DNA of 8,838 nucleotides, from assembly GCA_030625465.1 (NCBI GenBank), contig DAOUQS010000067.1, positions 1 through 8,838 of the forward strand. Reading direction: 5' to 3'. The stretch comes from Amylibacter sp. (lineage in GTDB: Bacteria > Pseudomonadota > Alphaproteobacteria > Rhodobacterales > Rhodobacteraceae). Shown here one piece after another: positions 1-5,107 of the stretch. The notes under the pieces are model-generated. The model was not told the origin of the DNA, searched no databases, and saw nothing but the letters and a program-made list of their open reading frames with translations. The translations under genes were made by a program, and so were the position numbers. The first letter of the stretch is position 1. Every line of letters starts with the position of its first letter.

Positions 1-254
1 GGTGCGGTACTGTGTGCGGTCATTACCACCGACACATTTGCCACGCCTTCAAGCGCTTCCAGATCAGCGGTTGCCTGTGCCTGCACGGCTTCCATGGCTT
101 TGGCCTGTGCGGGGTCGATTTCCAGCACAAAGCGAATGGCACCGTCGTTTACGGTTAACGCACGCACCAGTCCGGCGGTGACGATGTCTTTTTGGCTGAT
201 CGGATCGGTGATGCGCCCAAGCGCATCCAGAACGGTTTCACGGGTCAGGGTCAT
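1..254 (-). CDS. mrp: Mrp/NBP35 (ApbC-like) Fe-S cluster carrier ATPase, N-terminal part, cut by the left edge
   Basis: Reading leftward from an ATG at 254, 84 complete residues are visible before the window ends. They form the small MIP18/DUF59 domain that begins Mrp/ApbC proteins: residues 1-30 contain the family pattern ITDPISQKDIVTAGLV, followed by a beta-alpha-beta stretch (VRALTVNDGAIRFVLEID) and, near residue 80, VVMTAH, where the linker to the P-loop domain normally begins. The ATPase domain with its deviant Walker A (GKGGVGKS) and the CxxC cluster ligands would lie outside the window and cannot be confirmed. In this family the protein binds a [4Fe-4S] cluster in the cytosol and passes it to apo-proteins. 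The start codon lies 1 bp beyond the DUF6494 stop, so the two are probably co-transcribed and translationally coupled. A stand-alone MIP18-domain (SufT/PaaD-like) protein is the main alternative. Confidence 0.82.
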   Translation of the reverse strand, partial: MTLTRETVLDALGRITDPISQKDIVTAGLVRALTVNDGAIRFVLEIDPAQAKAMEAVQAQATADLEALEGVANVSVVMTAHSTA

Positions 255-255
255 T

Positions 256-459
256 TCAGGCTTTACCTGCAATCTGGCCAGAGACAACATGCTCGAATTC
301 CAGCCCGTCGATGGTCAAAACCACTTTCGCATCAAAAGATTTGCCGGCTGTGGTGTCAGAACCTGCAACCCGCATCGCTTCTTCTATGGCTTGTTGAGAT
401 GTAACGCCGACCTGTTTCAGGAATTTGCGCATGCTCATGTTAAACTCTTCGTCGCTCAT
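256..459 (-). CDS. DUF6494 family small protein, 67 aa
   Basis: A complete 67-residue acidic protein beginning MSDEEFNMSMRKFLKQVGVT. I recognise the opening FNMSMRKFLKQVGVTSQ as that of the uncharacterised DUF6494 family, which has no known activity. Residues 7-32 look like two amphipathic helices. Residues 40-60 (SFDAKVVLTIDGLEFEHVVSG) look like a beta hairpin. There is no cysteine, signal peptide or membrane segment, so it is probably cytosolic. An AAAGGA ribosome-binding site sits 6 nt before the ATG (plus-strand TCCTTT at 466-471). It lies 24 bp after the multi-cluster ferredoxin gene and 1 bp before the mrp start, which argues for a shared transcript. A role as an adaptor in Fe-S or FDH maturation is only inferred from its neighbours. 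Confidence 0.8.
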   Translation of the reverse strand: MSDEEFNMSMRKFLKQVGVTSQQAIEEAMRVAGSDTTAGKSFDAKVVLTIDGLEFEHVVSGQIAGKA

Positions 460-483
460 ATTAAATCCTTTATATTCATTCTG

Positions 484-2442
484 TTAGTGATCTTTACGAT
501 CAGAGAAGTAGTCCTCTGACATCCGTGTTCTGGGGCGTTCGCCATCCTGAAACGGATTGTCGGTATTCTGGTATTGCACATTGATACGGCAATTATCGCA
601 CATTCTAATCAGCTTGCCTGAATCGCTTTCGGAAAACATCGGATGTTTGCCTTCCAGCTGTGTCACAATGCGTTCGATTGTGGATTTCACACCGAATAAC
701 GAGCCGCATTCGATGCAGGCGAACGGCTCTTCTTCGTGCAGGACTTTTTGGTTGAATGCGCTGTCATCCAAATTTATTTGCGGTTGCAGGCTGATTGCAT
801 TTTCGGGGCAAACGGTTTCGCATAATCCGCATTGCAAGCAGGCGGTTTCCTGAAAGCGCAGTTGTGGCAGGTCGGGGTTGTCGCCCAAGGCGCCCGACGG
901 GCAAAGTGAGGCACAAGACAGGCACAAGGTACACGCGTCGGTATCCACAACCACCGCGCCATATGGTGCGCCTTCGGGCAGCGCAATCGGTGCGTCGGTA
1001 TCAGGTTGCAGGGCCTTGGCGCTTAGGCGCGTCACATCGCGGCGCCCGCCAATGGGCAGGATCGGGTCTGTGACGGGTGCAAAGGTTTTGGTTGTGAACA
1101 GGGTGTCACTGAATGCGTCGGGGTCGTTGACATCCATCAAAGATACTTTTGCATCACCCGCGATGGCATTTGCCAGGTCGGCTTCGCCACTGATAACCTC
1201 ATTCTCGGTTTTTGGTGATAACAGTATGTGAACATTGGTAAATCCTGTGGCAAGGGCTGCCAGCATTTCTGCGTGGCCGAACCCGGTCACGGTGTCCACC
1301 TGGATCGGGATGACATTCGCGGGTAGGCCGCGCCCGAAACGGGAAGACAGAGAAATCATTTCGGCACCGAATTCGGCATCATGCACCAAAAGCTGCGGGG
1401 CTTTGCCGCCGGCTGCGGCGTAAGTCGTGGCCAGATTTTCTATGCGGCGGAATAGGAATGAAACCGGTGGCGCATCATATGCAATCGCACCTGACGGGCA
1501 AAGTGCCGTGCATCCGCCACAACCGGCACAGGCCATGGCGTCGATCAGGATATTGTCGCCGTCCGATGTTATCGCCCTTGTCGGACAGATATCCAAACAT
1601 TTGCTGCATCCATCTTGTTCCGCGCGCGAATGGGCGCAAATGTTTGCGTCATAGGTCAGGTACAGGGGTTTTTCGAATGTGCCGATCATGTGTGAGGCGT
1701 CGAAAATACAGGCAGCAACAGCTAGTGGATCGCCGGGATCAACCCGCAAATATCCATCGCGTTTTTCGGGGGCGGGGAATAACGGGGTGCCGCCTGTCAA
1801 ATCCAGAATGATGTCGCATTGCGACGTGGCGCCGTCTTGCGGCGCGCTAAACCGGTGCTCGCCACGACCTGACGGGTCAATTTCGCGAAACGCATCAATA
1901 CGCACAGTGAAATCCCCGAATGTGCCCGATACTGATTTCAGAACCCCTGAGGCAACATCGAAATCGCGGTTCAAAGGGGTGGTTTCAGGGTCGGTTAACA
2001 AAACCGTCACGCCCAGAATTTCGCTTAGTTTTTCGGCGGCCATCAGGGCAACTTCAGGCGCGCCCAAGATCAGGCACATGCCTTCGGATATTATATCGAC
2101 CGCTTTTCCCGCAGGCGCTTCCAATTGCGCGTCACTGACCAAAGCTGCCATTTTAGGGCCTGCATCGGCACCTTGTTCCGACCAGCCCGCACGGTCCCGA
2201 ATATCGACAAATTCAGGTGGTGAAATATCCAGTTCATCGGCCAGTTCTTCGAAGGTTACACGCTCTTGCAAACAGGCGAAAACCGCATCCCCGTCTTGAA
2301 TGTATTTTGCCGCATCCCCGATTTGCGTCGTGCATAGGGCGGTATGAATGCGCGAGCATTTCATGCCCTCAATGCTATCAAATGATGAAGCATCAAGTGT
2401 TTGAGATTTGGAACAATCACATAAAATCAGTGTCTTAGGCAT
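484..2442 (-). CDS. Multi-cluster 4Fe-4S binding protein associated with formate dehydrogenase, 652 aa
   Basis: A soluble protein with two separated ferredoxin modules. Module 1 has C269, C279, C282 and C286-Pro, with an unusually long first gap, then C305-C308-C311-C315-Pro. Module 2 has C504-C507-C510-C514-Pro and C535-C538-C541-C545-Pro. Each cluster is followed by the usual [AS]-[LI] turn. This gives four predicted [4Fe-4S] clusters. Two C-terminal pairs, C576xxC579 and C615xxC618, could form a zinc-ribbon-like or fifth metal site. The N-terminus (MPKTLILCDC, with C29, C37 and C57 further on) is cysteine-rich. Residues 350-410 form an alpha/beta block (VIPIQVDTVTGFGHAEMLAAL) resembling MvhD/HdrA-type electron-transfer domains but without their cysteines. 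No Tat signal or membrane helix is seen, so it is probably cytosolic. The start is chosen because the CDC-containing beginning looks like a true N-terminus; the ribosome-binding site (AGAAAG) is weak. It diverges from the FDH operon. A redox or Fe-S assembly role is inferred. Confidence 0.92.
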   Translation of the reverse strand: MPKTLILCDCSKSQTLDASSFDSIEGMKCSRIHTALCTTQIGDAAKYIQDGDAVFACLQERVTFEELADELDISPPEFVDIRDRAGWSEQGADAGPKMAALVSDAQLEAPAGKAVDIISEGMCLILGAPEVALMAAEKLSEILGVTVLLTDPETTPLNRDFDVASGVLKSVSGTFGDFTVRIDAFREIDPSGRGEHRFSAPQDGATSQCDIILDLTGGTPLFPAPEKRDGYLRVDPGDPLAVAACIFDASHMIGTFEKPLYLTYDANICAHSRAEQDGCSKCLDICPTRAITSDGDNILIDAMACAGCGGCTALCPSGAIAYDAPPVSFLFRRIENLATTYAAAGGKAPQLLVHDAEFGAEMISLSSRFGRGLPANVIPIQVDTVTGFGHAEMLAALATGFTNVHILLSPKTENEVISGEADLANAIAGDAKVSLMDVNDPDAFSDTLFTTKTFAPVTDPILPIGGRRDVTRLSAKALQPDTDAPIALPEGAPYGAVVVDTDACTLCLSCASLCPSGALGDNPDLPQLRFQETACLQCGLCETVCPENAISLQPQINLDDSAFNQKVLHEEEPFACIECGSLFGVKSTIERIVTQLEGKHPMFSESDSGKLIRMCDNCRINVQYQNTDNPFQDGERPRTRMSEDYFSDRKDH

Positions 2443-2631
2443 ATGTATCTTTCTGACTTTCAGGCTTGAAAAAACTGGGATTCGGGCGTGTCTAAATTGG
2501 AAGCACGCTTAGCATAGGCATGAAAAAAACCAGAGGTAAAGGCACAAAATGCTATGTGGGTAATTTGTTTTACGTATATTTGTTCCTGTCAAAACATAAA
2601 TTAAATACGCTTGGTTGCAATGCGGAAACCG

Positions 2632-2683
2632 GATTGATTCACGATTGATAAAACCGATTCTTTGAATGTATTTTAGATGTATT
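2632..2683. repeat. Short direct repeats on an 11-bp period, possible activator-binding array
   Basis: GATTGAT occurs at 2632-2638 and again at 2643-2649. GATTC follows at 2656-2660. ATGTATT occurs at 2666-2672 and 2677-2683. Within each pair the copies are exactly 11 bp apart, so they lie on one face of the DNA helix. This could be a regulator-binding array or bent DNA upstream of the FDH genes. The motifs are short and AT-rich, so chance is possible. Confidence 0.3.
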
Positions 2684-2712
2684 GTTGATTGTTTTTGTCG
2701 GAATATTGCAAT

Positions 2713-2772
2713 GTGGACATTTTGACCTTCAGGGGGGGGATTCACCTGCGAAACAATAGACATTCTGTCCAC
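2713..2772. repeat. Inverted repeat GTGGACA...TGTCCAC flanking an eight-G run
   Basis: The left arm is 2713-2719 and the right arm is 2766-2772, with seven perfectly complementary bases and a 46-bp spacer. The spacer contains TTGACC (2722-2727) and a run of eight G (2732-2739). The spacing is too wide for a simple terminator. It could be a pair of operator half-sites or a loop in a leader transcript. No known binding factor is assigned. Confidence 0.25.
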
Positions 2773-2902
2773 TGCCCAGCTTTACTGCTAATTGTTTGCA
2801 GTTTTCAATAATAAGCACTTGGAAAGCTATGGTTTTTATATCCTAATGTATACAACAGCCATCCAAAGCCAAAGCTGTGACTGTTTGGGAGGACAGGGGA
2901 GA

Positions 2903-3466
2903 ATGAATTCAAGATCAATTTCAATGCCTGTCGGGATCGTGGTGCGTAAAGCCCCCGGTGTTACCAAGTGGGCAAAATGGAATTGGAAAGTCGTCAGCGT
3001 TCTGCCCGGTGCAGGGCCTGCGCACTGGCAAGAATTGCGCCGTGACGGCGACGCTGTCGAATACCATGCGGGCACTTTGCAACTGGAACTTTACCGCACC
3101 GATACCGAAGCATATCTGACGGGTCTATCGACCGCGGTGCCATCGCTTTACGTTGTGATACAAAACATCGGCAATCACGATACGCTGGACGATATCGAAT
3201 TATTACTGGTCACGGCCTCGCCCTATGATGCGCAGGATTATGCGGATAATGGCGAAGATCATGTGGAAGCGATCCCCATGCCCACGGCCGTAATTGCATG
3301 GGTCTCAACCTTTATCGAGACCCACCACGAAGACGAGGTTTTCATCAAACGCAAGCGCGGCAAGAAGTTCGAAGACTCTGCCGAAGACGGCGTTGGTGAT
3401 CGGCGGATAAAGCAGGCAACTGATGTATATCGCGCGCCGAACCAAAAGACGGAGTTTGTGCATTGA
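2903..3466 (+). CDS. DUF3305 domain protein, first gene of the FDH operon, 187 aa
   Basis: This matches the DUF3305 family, which is regularly encoded next to alphaproteobacterial formate dehydrogenases and has no established activity. The signature block is SMPVGIVVRKAPGVTKWAKW (residues 7-26), then VVSVLPGAG and a second conserved block ending in LLLVTASPYDAQDY (100-113). The C-terminal third is charged, with a basic patch KRKRGKK at 149-155. It has no signal peptide, membrane helix or cysteine, so it is probably cytosolic. The frame is open upstream to an ATG at 2792, but I choose the ATG at 2903 because GGGAGGA (2887-2893) lies 9 nt before it and the family block begins just after it. Another in-frame ATG at 2924 is possible. 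Its stop overlaps the DUF3306 start by 4 bp, so the two products are probably made together. An FDH assembly role is inferred. Confidence 0.87.
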   Translation: MNSRSISMPVGIVVRKAPGVTKWAKWNWKVVSVLPGAGPAHWQELRRDGDAVEYHAGTLQLELYRTDTEAYLTGLSTAVPSLYVVIQNIGNHDTLDDIELLLVTASPYDAQDYADNGEDHVEAIPMPTAVIAWVSTFIETHHEDEVFIKRKRGKKFEDSAEDGVGDRRIKQATDVYRAPNQKTEFVH

Positions 3467-4113
3467 ATACCCGTCAGGATTTCTGGAGCCGCCGCAAGGA
3501 AGCGGTTGAAGCCGAAACAGAAGCCGAAGTGGCGGAATTGGTTGCGGTTGAAGAAGAGCAAGCCGTTGAAGAGCTGGAAGCGAAACCCGATGACGAGATA
3601 TTGGAAGAGCTGGGCTTGCAGGATCCCGATACATTGAAAGCCGGTGATGACTTTTCCGCGTTTATGGCTAAAGCTGTGCCAACACGGTTACGCAACCGGG
3701 CTTTGCGCAAGCTATGGCTAAGCAACCCCGCGCTGGCAAATCTGGACACGCTTCTGGACTACGGTGAGGATTTCACCAAAAGTGAACGTGCCATAGAGGA
3801 TTTCCAGACCACGTATCAGGTGGGCAAAGGATTGTTGGCGCATGTGCAGGAAATGGCCCGTCAGGAAGAGGTCTCCGAACAAGCGGCGGATGCGCCTGAA
3901 AACGTAGACGAAGTTGAAGAGATTGAAGAGATAGACGACCTGGAAGAAGCGCCCGAAGCGCTGGCTTTGGTCGCCGAAGATGAAACAGAAGCGGACACGG
4001 ATGTGTCTGAAGATGTCAGCGGTGTGGTGGTAACACGTGACGACATTTGGGGGGATGAGGAAACTTATGCCCCCAGAAAAAGAATGCGCTTTAGTTTTGA
4101 AGCGCAGGTTTAA
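3463..4113 (+). CDS. DUF3306 domain protein, highly acidic, 216 aa
   Basis: This matches DUF3306, the usual partner of DUF3305 beside formate dehydrogenase genes. The N-terminus DFWSRRKEAVEAE (residues 6-18) and the core DDFSAFMAKAVPTRLRNRAL (62-81), continuing RKLWLSNPALANLDTLLDYGEDF, are the recognisable family segments. On either side are very acidic, probably disordered stretches: residues 17-50 and 135-185 are dominated by Glu and Asp. The tail turns basic (RKRMRF). There are no cysteines, signal or membrane helices. The start is a TTG at 3463 within TTGA, where the DUF3305 stop overlaps it. A GACGGAG ribosome-binding site lies about 8 nt upstream, and no ATG or GTG is available near the conserved DFWSRR. 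Acidic arms around a basic core suggest a protein-binding adaptor or chaperone. That function is inference. Confidence 0.87.
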   Translation: MNTRQDFWSRRKEAVEAETEAEVAELVAVEEEQAVEELEAKPDDEILEELGLQDPDTLKAGDDFSAFMAKAVPTRLRNRALRKLWLSNPALANLDTLLDYGEDFTKSERAIEDFQTTYQVGKGLLAHVQEMARQEEVSEQAADAPENVDEVEEIEEIDDLEEAPEALALVAEDETEADTDVSEDVSGVVVTRDDIWGDEETYAPRKRMRFSFEAQV

Positions 4114-4114
4114 C

Positions 4115-4127
4115 GCCCCTTAGGGGC
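4115..4127 (+). other. Small perfect hairpin between the DUF3306 and TorD genes
   Basis: GCCCC, loop TTA, GGGGC: a five-pair stem just after the DUF3306 stop and 5 nt before the AAGGAGG of the next gene. It has no following T-run, so it is not a convincing terminator. It may tune translation of the chaperone gene or mark RNA processing. Confidence 0.35.
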
Positions 4128-4144
4128 ACATGAAGGAGGGTAGG

Positions 4145-4753
4145 GTGCTGGCAACTGCATCGAATATAAAAATAGCAGAAGAGGATCAGCTACGGGCTGA
4201 CCTTTATGACTACATGGCCGCATTGCTTGCGGGACCGCCGTCCAAGGCGTTGCTGAAGAAAACTGTCGCGCTTAAAGGTGACGACAGTGATCTGGGTGTA
4301 GGGTTCAAGGCCCTGTCACGCGTGGCAACTGCGCAAACAGATAAGACTGCGGAAAGCGAGTTTAACGCGCTATTCATCGGCATCGGTCGCGGCGAATTGC
4401 TGCCCTATGCCAGTTTTTACCTTACGGGTTTTCTGAACGAAAAGCCGCTTGCCGCATTGCGCAAGGACATGGCGGGATTGCGTATAACGCGCGCGATGAA
4501 CGTGTTTGAACCAGAAGACAATATTGCCAGCCTGTTTGAAATGATGGCCGGTATGATCACAGGGCGGTTTGGCGATCCGGCTGGTCTGGATCAGCAAAAA
4601 GAATTCTTTAACCGACATATCGGCCCTTGGGCCGGGCATTTCTTTTCGGATTTGGAAGGGGCCAAGAACTCGGTTCTTTATGCACCCGTCGGCGCAATTG
4701 GCCGTGTGTTCATCGAGATCGAACAGGAAGCCTTTCGTATGATGGTCAAATAG
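4145..4753 (+). CDS. TorD/DmsD-family molybdoenzyme chaperone, 202 aa
   Basis: An all-helical cytosolic chaperone of the TorD family. Such proteins bind the Tat signal or apo-form of a partner molybdoenzyme until its cofactor is inserted. Seen in the sequence, numbered from the GTG: an N-terminal helix DQLRADLYDYMAALLAG (14-30), the family core EFNALFIGIGRGELLPYASF (72-91) followed by YLTGFL, then EPEDNIASLFEMMAGM (122-137), where many relatives read EPEDH, and FFNRHIGPWAGHFFSDLE (154-171). Length is normal for the family. I prefer the GTG at 4145 because AAGGAGG (4133-4139) lies 5 nt before it. The in-frame ATG at 4130 has no ribosome-binding site, and its own first codons form this AAGGAGG. 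Its client is almost certainly FdhA, two genes downstream. Confidence 0.9.
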   Translation: MLATASNIKIAEEDQLRADLYDYMAALLAGPPSKALLKKTVALKGDDSDLGVGFKALSRVATAQTDKTAESEFNALFIGIGRGELLPYASFYLTGFLNEKPLAALRKDMAGLRITRAMNVFEPEDNIASLFEMMAGMITGRFGDPAGLDQQKEFFNRHIGPWAGHFFSDLEGAKNSVLYAPVGAIGRVFIEIEQEAFRMMVK

Positions 4754-4765
4754 TGACCGTTTCAA

Positions 4766-4783
4766 CCGGTCGGTGCAAACCGG
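4766..4783 (+). other. Short imperfect hairpin in the TorD to Tat-peptide gap
   Basis: CCGGT at 4766-4770 can pair with ACCGG at 4779-4783 across an eight-base loop, 11 bp before the AGGAG of the next gene. The stem is only five pairs with no T-run, so it is weak. It is noted because the gap of 52 bp holds nothing else. Confidence 0.2.
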
Positions 4784-4805
4784 CCATAACCATAGGAGTA
4801 GTCGA

Positions 4806-4997
4806 ATGACTAAAAAAGACGAGGCTGCCACTAACAGCCGCCGTGATTTCCTAAAAATGGCATCTGTTGCAGCACCCGCTGTCGCTGTTGCCGTAACAGG
4901 TAAAGCAGCTGTTGCTGATACGCCTGATCAAAACGCAGGCGAAGGTCTGCAAGATACCGCCCATACACGGGCCTACTTTGATAGTGCCCGCTTCTAG
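4806..4997 (+). CDS. Small Tat-signal protein of the formate dehydrogenase region, 63 aa
   Basis: This matches the short 'formate dehydrogenase region TAT target' family. The sequence has a charged start, the twin-arginine motif SRRDFLKMA (residues 12-20), a hydrophobic stretch of alanine and valine (about 21-37) with an AVA-type cleavage site near residue 38, and a short mature tail ending HTRAYFDSARF, which is the conserved family end. The mature part would be only about 25 residues in the periplasm. AGGAG lies 7 nt before the ATG. It sits between the chaperone and the catalytic subunit. The role is not established. It could be a small periplasmic FDH subunit or stabiliser, or an uncleaved Tat-dependent membrane anchor. 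The presence of a second Tat signal beside FdhA and TorD supports an export-linked job. Confidence 0.9.
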   Translation: MTKKDEAATNSRRDFLKMASVAAPAVAVAVTGKAAVADTPDQNAGEGLQDTAHTRAYFDSARF

Positions 4998-5072
4998 GCG
5001 GACATAATCACGATAAAGCGGTGAGAGGTTGCGAAACGCCCAGACCACCGTGAAGACAAAAGACTACGATTT

Positions 5073-5086
5073 TGGCAATTCTGCCA
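5073..5086 (+). other. Small hairpin in the fdhA leader
   Basis: TGGCA, loop ATTC, TGCCA: a five-pair perfect stem ending 10 nt before the GGAG of fdhA. The gap from 4998 to 5107 also holds CGGTG and CACCG arms (around 5020 and 5047) that could enclose a larger fold. There is no T-run. It may be a translation-level control or an mRNA processing element between the Tat peptide and fdhA; support is weak. Confidence 0.25.
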
Positions 5087-5107
5087 TACCAACAATGGAG
5101 AAATATA

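Larger units (their letters stand above)
2443..2902. promoter_or_regulatory. Divergent intergenic control region between the ferredoxin and FDH operons
   Basis: This AT-rich stretch of about 460 bp separates two divergent gene groups and must hold promoters for both. I see no convincing gene in it. For the leftward operon there is a consensus TTGACA -35 hexamer on the minus strand (plus-strand TGTCAA at 2587-2592), but the -10 hexamer at normal spacing is poor. On the plus side no clear sigma70 pair stands out. Visible structure includes direct repeats 11 bp apart (GATTGAT at 2632 and 2643; ATGTATT at 2666 and 2677), TTGCAATG at 2615 and 2706, an eight-G run at 2732-2739, and inverted arms GTGGACA (2713-2719) and TGTCCAC (2766-2772). 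These are candidate activator sites; no known regulator is assigned. Confidence 0.5.

Noticed and set aside
94..519. 141-codon plus-strand frame across the mrp and DUF6494 genes
   Set aside because: It lies opposite two well-supported genes and part of a third, and its translation shows no family features.
2540..2556. Sigma54-like GGCAC...GC element
   Set aside because: Spacing between GG and GC is 8 rather than the required 10 bases, and TTGC is not matched.
2632..2650. FNR-type box around TTGAT
   Set aside because: The expected TTGAT-N4-ATCAA dyad is absent. The second motif is another ATTGAT in direct, not inverted, orientation.
2509..2772. 87-codon minus-strand open frame in the divergent intergenic region
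   Set aside because: Its product has no recognisable domain, it spans the probable promoter region of both operons, and its composition follows the AT-rich background.
2792..2902. Longer DUF3305 protein starting at the ATG at 2792
   Set aside because: The added 37 residues do not resemble the family, the upstream DNA has intergenic AT-rich character, and GGGAGGA points to the ATG at 2903.
5072..5107. Twelve-codon N-terminal extension of FdhA from a TTG at 5072
   Set aside because: There is no ribosome-binding site before the TTG, while the ATG at 5108 has GGAG at 7 nt. The extra residues would also lengthen an already long Tat n-region.
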